A stretch of 64,000 nucleotides of DNA from Acidobacteriaceae bacterium. Its GTDB lineage: Bacteria > Acidobacteriota > Terriglobia > Terriglobales > Acidobacteriaceae. A program made the translations under genes and the position numbers. The notes below the pieces were generated by a model. The model did no database searches. It was not told the origin of the DNA and worked only from the letters and a program-made list of their open reading frames with translations. How positions within the stretch are numbered: position 1 is the first letter of the stretch; each line of letters starts with the position of its first letter. The stretch is from the NCBI GenBank assembly GCA_027452245.1, contig DAIDGW010000154.1, positions 49,034 through 113,033 on the forward strand, written 5' to 3'. Below are positions 16,237 to 26,899 of this stretch, one piece after another.

Positions 16237-16657
16237 AGACAACGCCGATGATGAGGCGCTCACGCTGCGCGCCTTGAAGAAAAATAATATTCAAAATGAA
16301 GTCATCATTGCCCGTGATGGAGTCGAAGCGCTGGATTATCTATTCGGAACCGGCGCGCACGCCGGCCGCGATCTTACGCGCATGCCGCAGGTTGTCTTGC
16401 TCGATCTGAAGCTGCCGAAGGTTGACGGCCTGCAAGTGCTGCAGAGATTGCGTACCGATGAGCGCACCCGCCTGTTGCCCGTCGTGATTCTCACTTCCTC
16501 CAAAGAACAACAAGACCTGGTGGAGGGATACCGGCTGGGAGCGAACAGCTATGTGCGCAAGCCGGTGGACTTCAGCCAGTTCATGGAAGCCGTACGGCAG
16601 CTGGGCCTGTATTGGCTCATCCTGAATGAGTCCGCGCCGAGCGCAGGGAGTCTGTAA
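16211..16657 (+). CDS. Rcp1-like single-domain response regulator
   Basis: 148 aa from a GTG at 16211 behind a GGGGGGAGGG stretch, overlapping the kinase gene by 26 bp. It is a receiver domain only: acidic pair in [13 protein letters not shown], phospho-acceptor Asp in [13 protein letters not shown], Thr/Ser in [10 protein letters not shown] and Lys in SYVRKPVDF. The extra residues between strand 3 and the Asp ([15 protein letters not shown]) are typical of Rcp1-type regulators. With no output domain it probably relays phosphate or acts by protein contact. Its stop overlaps the next start (TAATG). Confidence 0.9.
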   Translation: MVAPILLVEDNADDEALTLRALKKNNIQNEVIIARDGVEALDYLFGTGAHAGRDLTRMPQVVLLDLKLPKVDGLQVLQRLRTDERTRLLPVVILTSSKEQQDLVEGYRLGANSYVRKPVDFSQFMEAVRQLGLYWLILNESAPSAGSL

Positions 16658-17829
16658 TGGAATCAAAACTTCGCGTGCTGATGATCGAGGATTCGGAGGA
16701 CGACGCGGCTCTGATTGCCAGAGAAATTCGCCGTGGCGGGTTTGATCCGGAACTGGAACGCGTATATTCGGGCGAAGCTCTGCTGGCGGCGATCCGAATC
16801 GGAAAATGGGACCTGGTGATCTGCGACTACTCGATGCCGCATTTTTCCGGAAAGGAAGCATTGAAACTTCTGCGGGAAACAGGCTCGGATGTTCCTTTCA
16901 TTTTTGTGTCGGGCACCATCGGAGAAGATACTGCGGTGGCTGCCTTGAAAGAAGGGGCTCAGGATTACGTCATGAAAGCCAATCTCAAGCGGCTGATTCC
17001 CGCGATTCAGCGGGAATTGCGGGAAATTGAGCACCAGCGCCACCGCAAACGGCTGGAAAGGGAGATCCAGCAACTGCAGAAGTTTGAATCCATTGGGCGG
17101 CTTGCGGGCGGGCTGGCGCATGACTTCAACAACACCCTGGGAGTAATCTCCGGCTGGGCAGAGATGGGATCAGCCAGCGCATCTGCGGATACCAAGGCCC
17201 GTGAAGCCTTCCACAAGATCCGCGAACAAGCCAAGCGTTCCGCGGGACTGACCGCACAACTGCTGGCCTTCGCCAAACGGCAGGTACTGCAGCCGAAGAC
17301 GCTGGATTTGAACAAGCTGGTATCGGAAACCGCGGTCCTTCTGCGAGGAACCATTGGACGCCACATCGAAATCAAGCTCATGCTGGCGCCGGATACGCGA
17401 ACCGTTCGCGCGGATGCGACCCAGGTCGAGCAGGTCGTCATGAACCTCTGCATCAACGCACGAGATGCCATGCCGCAGGGTGGCGTGCTGGGCATCGAGA
17501 CGAAGAACGTCGCAATTACCGGAAACGATTCGGAGCAGTTGCCGTCGTCCTGCAAACCGGGAAATTATGTTCTGATCGCAGTCTCGGACACGGGGACGGG
17601 CATTGACGCCGAGGCGCTGGAACATATCTTCGAACCATTTTTCACCACCAAGGAAGCGGGCAAAGGCACGGGCCTGGGACTGGCGACGGTGTACGGCATC
17701 GTGAATCAACACGGCGGCGCTATCAACGTCTTCACCAAAGTGGGCCAGGGGACGGTCTTCAGAATTTATTTGCCCACGGAAGGTTCGGCCGCCGTATCAC
17801 CCGCACCAGACACAGCGAAGCTGAATTAA
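16657..17829 (+). CDS. Receiver-histidine kinase hybrid (REC-HisKA-HATPase)
   Basis: 390 aa. The N-terminal receiver (1-120) has [11 protein letters not shown], Asp in [17 protein letters not shown] and YVMKANL. A linker helix leads to a HisKA domain with His in [16 protein letters not shown] (about residue 155) and an ATPase domain ([35 protein letters not shown]). There is no membrane segment. This reverse hybrid can take phosphate at the front and trigger its own kinase. It overlaps the preceding regulator gene by one base, so the three genes form one operon and probably a phosphorelay. Confidence 0.92.
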   Translation: MESKLRVLMIEDSEDDAALIAREIRRGGFDPELERVYSGEALLAAIRIGKWDLVICDYSMPHFSGKEALKLLRETGSDVPFIFVSGTIGEDTAVAALKEGAQDYVMKANLKRLIPAIQRELREIEHQRHRKRLEREIQQLQKFESIGRLAGGLAHDFNNTLGVISGWAEMGSASASADTKAREAFHKIREQAKRSAGLTAQLLAFAKRQVLQPKTLDLNKLVSETAVLLRGTIGRHIEIKLMLAPDTRTVRADATQVEQVVMNLCINARDAMPQGGVLGIETKNVAITGNDSEQLPSSCKPGNYVLIAVSDTGTGIDAEALEHIFEPFFTTKEAGKGTGLGLATVYGIVNQHGGAINVFTKVGQGTVFRIYLPTEGSAAVSPAPDTAKLN

Positions 17830-18048
17830 AGCTGTTTCTGCACAAAGCTGCACGCGACCCCAGTGGTTGGCATTCCCGCGGATCAAGGAACCCCGCCGAG
17901 CCCAGAAGAAGGCTTGAGCTCTATCAGGAGGAAATGCCGCGGAGGGACAAACCCTCGGACGCTGAGAAGGCTTCCAACTCGTGTGGCCCCCGGCCACAAG
18001 GATGCCGTCGGTGCTTTCGACTGCCCGATGGATATGCTTGATTGATAC

Positions 18049-18124
18049 TGGTGAGCGCGGCAGGATTCGAACCTGCGACCCATGCCTTAAAAGGGCATTG
18101 CTCTACCACCTGAGCTACGCGCCC
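18049..18124 (-). tRNA. tRNA-Lys (anticodon UUU)
   Basis: On the minus strand the cloverleaf is complete: acceptor GGGCGCG pairs with CGCGCTC, D arm GCTC/GAGC, anticodon stem ATGCC/GGCAT around the loop CTTTTAA (anticodon TTT), T arm GCAGG-TTCGAAT-CCTGC, and an encoded CCA end. A TACAAT (-10-like) lies 10 bp upstream of the 5' end. Confidence 0.96.
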
Positions 18125-18199
18125 ACGTTGTTCATTGTACCAGTTGCGGTTTTTACATCTTGCGGTGGGAACTCGCAATGAGACTTTCTCGAAGAGTGC

Positions 18200-18480
18200 C
18201 GATCCCCAAAAAGGTCTGGGGTAAATTCTCTTGCGGGGTCATTCTCTTGCAGTACGTACAGGGTGTACGGAAGCGAGTTCGTTACGATGCTTCCCTCCTG
18301 GACACTGAACTGGTAGACGCCGGGCTTCGTGCCGACCGATTCGGCAATCGTGGCCTCTAACAAATTCGGCTGAACCGGCCGACAATCAATTGAGAACCGG
18401 CGTAGAGATATTGTACCGGCCAGGTTGAGCCGTTGTACTCAATCTGCGCGGTGCCATCGGCCCCGTAATAATAATCGGCC
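18200..18480 (-). pseudogene. Decayed IPT/TIG-type surface protein fragment
   Basis: On the minus strand, IEYNGSTWPVQYLYAGSQLI (from about 18456) leads, after a frame change near 18370, into QPNLLEATIAESVGTKPGVY and FSVQEGSIVTNSLPYTLYV. This is an IPT/TIG-like immunoglobulin fold. No start is visible and the reading frame is broken. The last ~110 bp are close to 56720-56830 on the other strand, so both come from one family. Confidence 0.6.
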
Positions 18481-18635
18481 GACGGAATCCAAAGTCGCTA
18501 AAATGCGGTCCTAGTTCATTTGCTGTGACTGACTTCACACCTCTAGGTGATCGCTGTCGCAGAGCATTTGGCGGACCTCTCTTACACAAATACTTAGCTA
18601 TTGGCAGTTCGACAGCTTGCGAACTGTAGACATGG

Positions 18636-19466
18636 ATGAGGAAACAACTTATACCCATCGCTCTGCTTCTTGCTCTATTCTGCGCCCCAACATTTGCGCA
18701 ACAGACAGCAGTTTCGCCGGCGAGAAGCGAACTCACGAACGATTGCCCGGGCACGAGACCGGAACTGTTGGACGTGGTGGAATGGGAGCGGGAAGGAAAT
18801 CGTGTCGATAAGGTGTCGGTCTGGCAACTGCCGGAAAGCGACGCCTTCTTTTTCACCTCTGGCATGACGATCGATGCCGACGGCGCTCCGAATGCTTACA
18901 GCGCCGACGACAACGGCCTGGATGAATTGTCGAACGCCGGCTCGCCCGCTCGCTGGGATGGCATTATTACCGACCGGCTTGGCAATCCCCTGGTTCAACA
19001 GGAAGAAGATCCCTTCCCAGGTTTCTACATCTCCTGCACCTCGCTGGCCGACAGAGCCAAGGAGTTCAGCGATCCAACGCGATACGTGGACGCGACGAAA
19101 ATTCCTTATATAGCGATGCCGGAAGAGATCGCTGAACTGGGAGGAGCGCGGCTGGGGGACTTTGGCTTTGTGATGAACCTGCGAAACGGTAAGTCGTCAT
19201 TTGCGATCTATGCGGATATCGGCTCCGTCGGAGAAGGTTCGGTGGCCCTGGCGGAAGCTCTTGGGATTCGCTCGAACGCGCGCGATGGAGGAGTGTCCCA
19301 GGGAATTCTGTATATGGTATTTCCCGGATCCGGCAATCTGCAGCCAAGGACGATCGATGAGATACGGAGCGAAGGCGAAAGGCTGCTGCCCGATATGGAT
19401 AGAGTCAGGGCAATGTCTGCCTGTGCCGAAACTGGCGACTCTGAAGTCGGCCGAGGAGCATTCTAG
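18636..19466 (+). CDS. Secreted GH75-type chitosanase-like protein
   Basis: 276 aa. An ATG at 18636 opens a signal peptide (MRKQLIPIALLLALFCAPTF, cleavage near AQQ). The body matches the GH75 chitosanase pattern as I recall it: an Asp-rich segment DADGAPNAYSADDNGLDELS, WDGIITDRLGNPLVQ, GFYISCTSLAD, KIPYIAMPEE, a conserved LGDFGFVMNLRNGK and GEGSVALAEALGI. In that family acidic residues in the DADG and LGD/ADIG regions serve catalysis. It probably degrades chitosan or a related amino-sugar polymer outside the cell. It converges with the flavoprotein gene at 19531. Confidence 0.72.
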   Translation: MRKQLIPIALLLALFCAPTFAQQTAVSPARSELTNDCPGTRPELLDVVEWEREGNRVDKVSVWQLPESDAFFFTSGMTIDADGAPNAYSADDNGLDELSNAGSPARWDGIITDRLGNPLVQQEEDPFPGFYISCTSLADRAKEFSDPTRYVDATKIPYIAMPEEIAELGGARLGDFGFVMNLRNGKSSFAIYADIGSVGEGSVALAEALGIRSNARDGGVSQGILYMVFPGSGNLQPRTIDEIRSEGERLLPDMDRVRAMSACAETGDSEVGRGAF

Positions 19467-19530
19467 GGGTGCCAGAGTCCCACTGTCGAACGAAAAGTTT
19501 TTCACTTCACTGTTTCGTCAGGCATGGCAG

Positions 19531-21432
19531 TTATGCACCTTTCAGTTGTTCCTGAACGGCCCGATGGGCCTGATCAATGGCAACATTTGTGTAAGCGCTG
19601 GCTCCGGCATCGGAATTTGCGATGGAGATTTTTCCAAATCGCTTTCGTCCAATGACGCAAGGACGCTCTTCCGGAGCCCAATCCGGATCGAATAAGGACT
19701 CATATTCGTAAGCGTAACCGTGCGCCCATCGATTCACGGTGATGGCGGCAATGTCGCGGGCCGAGTCGAATCCTGCCGGGGCGAGCATGCGATTCAGTTG
19801 CTCGCGGATGTTTCGTTCAAAGTCCGAGAACGGCGTGCTGATGAGTTCAAACCGGCCCATCCGGTACTGATCGCGGCGAGGGAGTCCCGGCTTGCAGGGG
19901 GTTCGCAGCATGAACAGAACCATCGGCTCTTCTGGCTTGCTGGGAAACTGATAGGCGCCCAGGCTTACCGGGAAATCGAGCATCGTGAAGGTGTGATAGC
20001 TTCCCGGCGCGAGAATCTGCCGTATGCCCAGCTTGTGGAACACCATCCAGTTGCGGATGGCGACATGCGTATAGATGAACGGCTCTTTGACCCCGTAGTG
20101 CAGAGCTTCCTTCTGCTTCTCGGGAAGGTCGGGGCAGAGATAGGGAATCATCCCGTTGTAGCAGGCGAGAACACAGTGCTTTGCCGTTATCTTCTTGAGC
20201 TTTCCGTATTGAACGTACGACACCGCCACGTCGGTGGACGAGCCTTGTTCTACGGCCTGCTGAGCCCGAACGCCGGTTGAGTTCAGCCGGATTCGGATTG
20301 GCGAGGAAGCTCGATCGAGTTTGCTGTAGTCGGCACGCGCCGTAACAATATCCTCCATCGTGTCCCCGGGAATCGCTTCCGGGATCAGGCTGCGCACCAA
20401 GAGACGGGCGAGGGATGCATTTCCGTCGGGGAAGTGGAAGATGTAAGGTTCTTCTTTTTCCTCATCTCCACCTAGATCCATGCCCTCGAAGCCCGCGTAT
20501 TGGTAGCCGCCGTAGTCATCAGGATTTCGATAGCAGCCGAGTGCAGAGACGGCATCGATCCCGACGGCAAACAAGTCATTGGTGTAGTTCTGGAAGAACG
20601 GTAAAACTGCGGGATCGGCCTTGCAAATGTCTGTCAGAAATCCTGCGTAGCTGATCTTGGCCAGACGGGCATGTTTTTCGTCTCGCGAAAGCCCTGGAAG
20701 GTAGTCCTTCTTCTCATCGTAAAGGCGGGCGATCTCCTGCTGGACTTTCTCGGATAACGGGCTCTTTTTGAGAAACTCAGGCCAGGGAGTCGAGCCCATT
20801 CCAGTCACCAAGCGGTCTGCCTCGAAGGTTTCTTTATCGAAGAAGCAGCCGTTGCCAAGGTGCGCGTACAACTGCTGATCGTAGGCTTTGTAGAAGACCT
20901 TGGGATGCACTCCCAGATCATGGAGAACGCCTTTGGCGACTTCACTGTATTCTGCCGGGCTTTCAATCGACTGCGTTCCGCCATTGCTGAGCAGCAGGCG
21001 GCCGCCGACGCGAAATTCGTTACGCCGGGCGTGCCCCCCAAAATCATCATTGTTATCCAGAATCAGGATGCGCGAGTTCGGGCCGGCCTGCTTACGGTAG
21101 AAGTAAGCGGCGGCCAACCCGCTGATTCCGCCGCCGACGACCACCAGATCATAAATCTCGTGTGTATCCACGGGGCTGCCGGCATTTGACCAGAAGGTTC
21201 CGTCGCGCAGGGCATGGGCGACGTCGTAACAGCCGGGCGCGCTGCCCCTCATGCCGGTCAAAGCGGGGGGATAAGTCTTGGCAGAATCGGCGCCAGCCGT
21301 TCCTGAAAGGCCGGAAGCCATGTTGGGGAGGGTCGAGTAACCCAGCGCTCCGATGCCTACGGCAACTCCATTGAGAAAATCGCGGCGCGTGATGCGCCGA
21401 TTCATACCCAACTGCCGGTCCCGTTCAGTCAT
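19531..21432 (-). CDS. Tat-exported FAD oxidoreductase, spermidine dehydrogenase-like
   Basis: 633 aa. A twin-arginine signal ([20 protein letters not shown]) directs folded export; an internal Met at residue 10 is an alternative start. A Rossmann FAD motif follows ([19 protein letters not shown], about 95-113), then [19 protein letters not shown], the continuation typical of the spermidine dehydrogenase / amine-oxidase-like group. A late segment around [20 protein letters not shown] fits the FAD-binding C-terminus. Family assignment rests on overall pattern; the amine substrate is inference. No partner gene is adjacent. Confidence 0.8.
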   Translation of the reverse strand: MTERDRQLGMNRRITRRDFLNGVAVGIGALGYSTLPNMASGLSGTAGADSAKTYPPALTGMRGSAPGCYDVAHALRDGTFWSNAGSPVDTHEIYDLVVVGGGISGLAAAYFYRKQAGPNSRILILDNNDDFGGHARRNEFRVGGRLLLSNGGTQSIESPAEYSEVAKGVLHDLGVHPKVFYKAYDQQLYAHLGNGCFFDKETFEADRLVTGMGSTPWPEFLKKSPLSEKVQQEIARLYDEKKDYLPGLSRDEKHARLAKISYAGFLTDICKADPAVLPFFQNYTNDLFAVGIDAVSALGCYRNPDDYGGYQYAGFEGMDLGGDEEKEEPYIFHFPDGNASLARLLVRSLIPEAIPGDTMEDIVTARADYSKLDRASSPIRIRLNSTGVRAQQAVEQGSSTDVAVSYVQYGKLKKITAKHCVLACYNGMIPYLCPDLPEKQKEALHYGVKEPFIYTHVAIRNWMVFHKLGIRQILAPGSYHTFTMLDFPVSLGAYQFPSKPEEPMVLFMLRTPCKPGLPRRDQYRMGRFELISTPFSDFERNIREQLNRMLAPAGFDSARDIAAITVNRWAHGYAYEYESLFDPDWAPEERPCVIGRKRFGKISIANSDAGASAYTNVAIDQAHRAVQEQLKGA

Positions 21433-21970
21433 GATTTAGTGACGAAGCATTCAGGATGCATGGAAATCCCATGTGCAACACAGCTCGTCAGGCAGGCTGG
21501 AAGGAAGAGAATCGAATAAGAACCAAGGAAACGCGATCTGCTGATCTGCAACCGTAGTCCCAGGATCGGTTGCAAAAACCCTTCTCGGTCCGCTCGAATA
21601 CATTACTATAAGTCCGCAAGGTTAGAAGAACCTCCGAACACCTGTCAACTCAAAAATGAACCAACTCCGGGCAGATTAATTCCTCAAGGCAGTTGAGGCG
21701 GACGCCGCATTCCAGTTGACTTCCACTGAGGGAGTAAACTGGATCGGGGCTGTGCTCCATGCCGCAGGAAGTTGTGGTGGGCTGCGCCCGATGGGTAATG
21801 AGAACGATACATCTCCCAGCTTACGGCCGGTCTGCACTGTGCGATCGTGTAGTGTACAATTTGCCCAACTGGGTTTATAGAAGCAACGCAAGGCTCAGGG
21901 GCCCATTTCCATTAGGTCAAACCCCGCGTTCGGCATACCACGCCGTTTAGAGCGATTCAGATTGGGGACC
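21433..21970. other. Intergenic region, no gene seen
   Basis: Divergent spacer of 538 bp. Only short frames without start signals occur. A TACAAT at about 21855 on the plus strand could be a -10 for the radical SAM gene, but no convincing -35 accompanies it. Confidence 0.4.
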
Positions 21971-23563
21971 ATGAAAATTCTTCTCTACAATCCTGACAAC
22001 GGCGTCACGCGCAACTTCATGCCTCACCTCTGGATGTTCCTGTTGCAATCCCTGACTCCGGCCGGGCACGAGGTTGTTTTGATCGATGGCAATGCCCAAC
22101 CCATGGACGAAGCCGGCATAGCGAAATATGTCGTCGAGGAGAAAATCGGACTGGTTGGCATCGGCGCGATGACCAGGATGATTGCCAAGGCATATCGCAT
22201 GGCGGACGCGATTCGTGCTGTCGGGGTGCCCGTCGTCATGGGAGGGCCGCACGTGACCGAAGAAGCCGACGAGGCTCTTGGCCGCGATGGTGGTCCGCGC
22301 CACTGCGATGCGGTTGCACTGGGCGAAGCCGATGAGACCTGGCCCCGGATTGTGCATGATGCCGCGCGCGGAGAATTGAAAGAGATCTATGCACCTCTCG
22401 ATACCAATGGCAAAGAAAAAAAGCCATCGCTGAAAGAATATCCAGCGATTCCTTGGAATTCGATCGACCTGGACCAATTCAATCTTGTCCCAAAATTCTT
22501 CAAGCCAATACTGGATCGCGTAGGCGAGGGCTGGGGAACTTTCCGCATCGTTCCCGTGGAATCGGGCCGTGGCTGCCCTTACGGATGCGAGTTCTGCACG
22601 GTAACCGGCTTCTTCGGCGATTCCATTCGCTTCCGGAGCAATGAGAGTGTGGTGAACGAACTTTTGATGCTGAAGGCGCGTGCCCGCAAAGAAAAGGGGC
22701 AGATCGCCGTTTTCTTCATCGACGATAACTTCGCCATTAACGTCAAACGAACGAAGTCTCTGCTGCGCGATATCATTGCCGCCAAAGCCCAGGTTCATTG
22801 GGTTGCGCAGATCAGCGCCAATCTTTTGCGCGACGAAGAATTGGTGGATCTTATCGCTGCGTCCGGCGGCAAATGGATCTTTATCGGCATGGAATCCGTC
22901 GATCCAGCCAACCTCAAAGACGTAAATAAAGGATTCAATAAGCCGGGCGAGTATGCGGCCGTATTGGAACGGCTGGCGCGCCGCAACGTTTATGCCATTA
23001 CCTCATTCATTTTCGGAATGGATAACGACACGGTTGGCGTGGCTGAGCGCACTCTTCAGCAGGTTCGCACCTGGCCCCCCGGCCTGCCGATCTTCGGGCT
23101 CTTGACTCCGCTGCCAGCCACACCGTTGTATAAGCGTCTGGAGGCCGCCGGGCGCTTAACACGTCCCCGACACTGGCAAGAGTTTGTTCCTTTCGCCATG
23201 GCCCATACCCCGTTGAAAATGACGATTGAGGAGGCTCACAACGAAGTCCGCTACGGATGGGACCACTCCTACAGCCCACAAGCTCTCGCTCATGCGGTCG
23301 ACTCGCTGGATGACCAACCACTCGGCTACCGCGTGAATATCTTTCTCGCCCGACTATGTTTCCGCGGAATCTACTTCCCCATGATGAATAAACTGGCTTG
23401 GGTCAAAGTGATCGCGGAAAATCGTCGGACTATTTTCCGCTTGACGAAGGAAGCTGTATTCGGACGGCGCCGCGAAGTACGACAGAACATAGATATTCCG
23501 GTCGCACTGGAAACGCCACTTCCCGAGGACGCTGCGCCCCAACTCGGGGATCTTCTCTCTTGA
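21971..23563 (+). CDS. B12-binding domain radical SAM protein
   Basis: 530 aa from the ATG at 21971 (an upstream TTG in frame is less likely). An N-terminal cobalamin-binding-type domain (1-150: MKILLYNPDNG, VGIGAMTRMIAKAY, VVMGGPHVTEEADE, VALGEADETWP) precedes the radical SAM core with CxxxCxxC at Cys202, 206 and 209 (ESGRGCPYGCEFCTV). FFIDDNFAIN and GMESVDP are further core motifs. The C-terminal part is helical and basic. The architecture matches the BchE/HpnJ-like class of methyltransferases and cyclases. The lone position gives no substrate clue; lipid or pigment modification is only a possibility. Confidence 0.88.
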   Translation: MKILLYNPDNGVTRNFMPHLWMFLLQSLTPAGHEVVLIDGNAQPMDEAGIAKYVVEEKIGLVGIGAMTRMIAKAYRMADAIRAVGVPVVMGGPHVTEEADEALGRDGGPRHCDAVALGEADETWPRIVHDAARGELKEIYAPLDTNGKEKKPSLKEYPAIPWNSIDLDQFNLVPKFFKPILDRVGEGWGTFRIVPVESGRGCPYGCEFCTVTGFFGDSIRFRSNESVVNELLMLKARARKEKGQIAVFFIDDNFAINVKRTKSLLRDIIAAKAQVHWVAQISANLLRDEELVDLIAASGGKWIFIGMESVDPANLKDVNKGFNKPGEYAAVLERLARRNVYAITSFIFGMDNDTVGVAERTLQQVRTWPPGLPIFGLLTPLPATPLYKRLEAAGRLTRPRHWQEFVPFAMAHTPLKMTIEEAHNEVRYGWDHSYSPQALAHAVDSLDDQPLGYRVNIFLARLCFRGIYFPMMNKLAWVKVIAENRRTIFRLTKEAVFGRRREVRQNIDIPVALETPLPEDAAPQLGDLLS

Positions 23564-23809
23564 TCTCTTGAAGTTGGGCGAGATTCGCAATACTGAATAA
23601 GACTTATCGCCGATTGGGTTCATCCAGTCTGTACTCCGCGAGGATTGGCCATTGTCTCGAGCCGCTTGGGCAAGTTTTGCGTCTCCAGCTTCGATCGGTC
23701 TTCTTCGGCGCGGCGTTGCCCAGGGGCAGCGAATCAATCACCCAAGTACACTGTGAGTTACTGAGACATAATAATGGACGGAAAGGCGTCGATTGTTTCG
23801 CCGCCCGTC

Positions 23810-26800
23810 CTATTCCTCACGAACTGCTTCAAAGCGTCCATACCGCAGCGATAACGTCGGAAGAACTAAAAGGTTCAGGGCGGTCGAGGTCACCAGACCG
23901 CCGAGAATGATGATTGCCATGGGTCCCTCAATTTCTCTCCCCGGAGCTCCGCTGCCGATGGCCAATGGGAGCAGACCGAGTCCCGTAACCAGCGCGGTCA
24001 TGGTGATGGGAGCGAGTCGCTCCGCAGCACCACGTAGAGCCGTATGCCAGTTCCAGGGCTCGCCTTCTACCTGGACCAGATGTTCGTAGTGGGAGATCAG
24101 CATGATCGAATTCCGCAAAGTGATTCCGAACAAGGTTACGAATCCCACTAGCGAGCCAAGGGATAGAGTTCCACCCGTAGCCAGCGCAATCAGCACGCCC
24201 CCGACCAAGGCAAATGGTAGATTGACCAGAACCAGCAACAAATTGCGCAAATTCTGCATGACGATCGAGAGCAGAATCACGATGCCGATTCCGGCTATGA
24301 CCGCATGAATGAGCAGATCACGTTCTGATCGGGCCTGTTCCTGCCCGGTGCCTGCGAATTCGACATAAACCCCCGCGGGAAACACGATGCGCGACATTCG
24401 TCTTCGCGCGATATTCACGAAACCCGCGACATCGCTACCCGCGGCATTGCAAGTAACCGTTTGCACTCGCCTCGCCCCAATGTGCGAGATTGAATAGCGT
24501 CCAGAACTCTCATACACGTCGGCGATTTGGCGCAAAGGAACGTAGGTTCCTTCTGGATTTCGAATGGGGAGGGAAGCTATTGAGGATGCCGATTCGCGAT
24601 CCACCGGCCTCAGGATTACAGCGAGGGGAAAGACCTGATTGCCCTCATAAACCTGCCCGACCACATCTTCGTCGAAAGCGCTTCGGATTATATCCAGGAC
24701 ATGAACTGGATTGAAGCCCCAGCGCTCGAGGTCGGCAGCTCGAAGGCGAACCGTCACTTGTGGCATGCCCGGTGGCGATTGGATGGTGACGTCGCGCGCA
24801 CCGGGGATTTTCATCAGCACACCGGCCACGCGTCTTGCCTGCTGGTCGAGTTGGCGTAGATCCGATCCAAAGATATTGACCACCACCGCACCCGTGTATC
24901 CGGAAAGAATTTCCTCAACACGCTCGGTCAGGAATGTGTTGACCGAGAAGGCTGCTCCGGGGAATTTGGAAAGTGTGCGCCGGATATTGACCAGCGTCCT
25001 ATCGGTTTGCGATCCATTCAGATCCTTGAGATCGACTTCGATTTCGCTGCTGTGGGTGCCGGCGAAATCGTCGGATTGTTCGGCTCTGCCCGCGCGTTGT
25101 GCGACTTCACGGACATAGGGTATCCGCGCCAGCGCGGCCGTAACTTTCTCGCCGATGTTCATGGATTGCTGGAGCGAGGTACCTGGCACGGCAGTCATGT
25201 GCACAGTGAAATGCCCCTCGCGCAAGCTGGGGAGGAATTCGCCGCCGAGAAATGGAACCGCCAGGATAGCGGCAAATACGAGAAGCGCAACCGCACCCAC
25301 GACTGGTTGGGGGTACTTGTCTATCTGAGTGAGAAGCCGCATGTATCGACCCTTGAGCCAATGCACCGGTGGCGGATCTTCCGCGCCCAGTTCGCCGCGC
25401 GGCAAAAGCAGCATGGACAATGCCGGTGTAATGGTCAAAGCGACAAGCAGAGAGGCAAGAATCGCCCAAATATAGGTCACTGCCAGAGGGGAGAAGATCC
25501 TGCCTGCCACTCCGCTCAACATGAGCACGGGGAGGAAAACCAGAATCACCGCAAACGTGGCGTACACCACCGCACTGCGAACCTCAAGGGAGGCGTCCAT
25601 CACGACCGAAAAAACAGGCCTGGGCTGAGACAGTGCACGGTTTTCACGCAATCGACGATGGATATTCTCCACATCGATCACAGCATCGTCGACGACCTCG
25701 CCGATCGCGATGGCGAGCCCGCCTAAGGTCATCGTATTCAGCGAATAGCCCAACCGTTCGATAATGATGGTTGCAGCGAGAAGAGAAAGCGGAATGGCAG
25801 TGAATGAGATTGCCGCGGTTCGAAAGTTGAATAGAAAGAATAACAACACAAGCACTACGAGAATTCCGCCGATCATCAGCGACCCGCGCAGGTTGTGCAG
25901 AGCGGTTTCAATGAATCGTGCCGGCCGAAAAATGCCGGAATCCAGGTAAATGTTTTCTTTTGCGAGTGCCGGCCGTAATTCGGTTAACGCGAAATCGAGC
26001 TGGCGCGTGACCTCCAGAGTGTTGGCACCATATTGTGCCGATATCACCAGCATCACCGCTGGCCGTCCCATGACCGAGGCCAAACCTAAATGGGGCGCCG
26101 GGCCTTCCGTGACGTGCGCCACGTCACCAAGCGTGAGATTGGCCGCTCCGCGCTGCAGCACGACGGTCTTTGCCAACTCGCTGCTGGTGATTGTTTCCCC
26201 TTCGGATTGCAGAATGATTCGTTGGTTAGGTGTCACGAACCCCGCTCCGCGGATTCCAGTCGCCGCGCTGGCGGCCCTCACGACGTCATTCACTCCGATC
26301 TCGTGCTGGACGAGTTGTTGAGGATCGATCTGGATCTGATACTGCTTTTGATCTCCTCCAAAGACCGCGATCTTCGACACCCCGGGGACCCCAAGCAAAC
26401 GCAACTTCACCGTCCAGTCCGCAACCGTACGCAGCTCCATCAGGGATTTGCTGGGTGAGGTCAATCCGATTGCCATTACAGTGCTCGTGGTCGTCGTCAG
26501 AGGGGCTATGGTGGGAGTGATTCCTGCCGGCAGTGAACCGCCCAATGTCGCCAGGCGCTCAGTGATAACCTGCCGATCCAGATAAATGTTCGAACTGTCA
26601 TTGAAGAGAACCGTAACGAGCGAGAGGCCCTGAGTCGAGGTGGAGCGTACCGATTGCACTCCGGATACTCCGTTGACAGCATTCTCAACCGGCTGCGTGA
26701 CCAGAAGTTCGACCTGCCCGGGAGACAGACCCGGTGACTCCGTGGGGATAACGACCTGCGGAGGCGAGAACTCGGGGAACACGTCATACTTGGCCTGCTT

Positions 26801-26893
26801 GAGCGAATAGGCTCCGTACCCCAATAGGAGGCAGGCGAGCGCAACCACCACGCCGCGGTGCCGCAGGGATGCACGAACTATGGCCGTCAGCAT
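23810..26893 (-). CDS. HME-type RND efflux pump, inner-membrane transporter (CusA/CzcA family)
   Basis: 1027 aa, full length, with twelve expected membrane segments (first at about 13-30, second group from about 335). It begins with the family pattern AKYDVFPEFSPPQVVIPTES. The helix-4 proton-relay region reads AIAIGEVVDDAVIDVENI. CzcA-type exporters have DGA and CusA types DAA at this place, so this variant does not settle the metal. Late motifs include TLFGITLRNSIMLISHYEH. Last gene of the operon; it begins 6 bp after the membrane-fusion gene ends. It probably exports heavy-metal cations from the periplasm, though a cation cannot be named. Confidence 0.9.
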   Translation of the reverse strand: MLTAIVRASLRHRGVVVALACLLLGYGAYSLKQAKYDVFPEFSPPQVVIPTESPGLSPGQVELLVTQPVENAVNGVSGVQSVRSTSTQGLSLVTVLFNDSSNIYLDRQVITERLATLGGSLPAGITPTIAPLTTTTSTVMAIGLTSPSKSLMELRTVADWTVKLRLLGVPGVSKIAVFGGDQKQYQIQIDPQQLVQHEIGVNDVVRAASAATGIRGAGFVTPNQRIILQSEGETITSSELAKTVVLQRGAANLTLGDVAHVTEGPAPHLGLASVMGRPAVMLVISAQYGANTLEVTRQLDFALTELRPALAKENIYLDSGIFRPARFIETALHNLRGSLMIGGILVVLVLLFFLFNFRTAAISFTAIPLSLLAATIIIERLGYSLNTMTLGGLAIAIGEVVDDAVIDVENIHRRLRENRALSQPRPVFSVVMDASLEVRSAVVYATFAVILVFLPVLMLSGVAGRIFSPLAVTYIWAILASLLVALTITPALSMLLLPRGELGAEDPPPVHWLKGRYMRLLTQIDKYPQPVVGAVALLVFAAILAVPFLGGEFLPSLREGHFTVHMTAVPGTSLQQSMNIGEKVTAALARIPYVREVAQRAGRAEQSDDFAGTHSSEIEVDLKDLNGSQTDRTLVNIRRTLSKFPGAAFSVNTFLTERVEEILSGYTGAVVVNIFGSDLRQLDQQARRVAGVLMKIPGARDVTIQSPPGMPQVTVRLRAADLERWGFNPVHVLDIIRSAFDEDVVGQVYEGNQVFPLAVILRPVDRESASSIASLPIRNPEGTYVPLRQIADVYESSGRYSISHIGARRVQTVTCNAAGSDVAGFVNIARRRMSRIVFPAGVYVEFAGTGQEQARSERDLLIHAVIAGIGIVILLSIVMQNLRNLLLVLVNLPFALVGGVLIALATGGTLSLGSLVGFVTLFGITLRNSIMLISHYEHLVQVEGEPWNWHTALRGAAERLAPITMTALVTGLGLLPLAIGSGAPGREIEGPMAIIILGGLVTSTALNLLVLPTLSLRYGRFEAVREE

Positions 26894-26899
26894 GGAGCG

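Noticed and set aside
19720..20280. 186-codon frame antisense to the flavoprotein gene
   Set aside because: Mirror of the well-supported Tat-exported oxidoreductase; no signals of its own.
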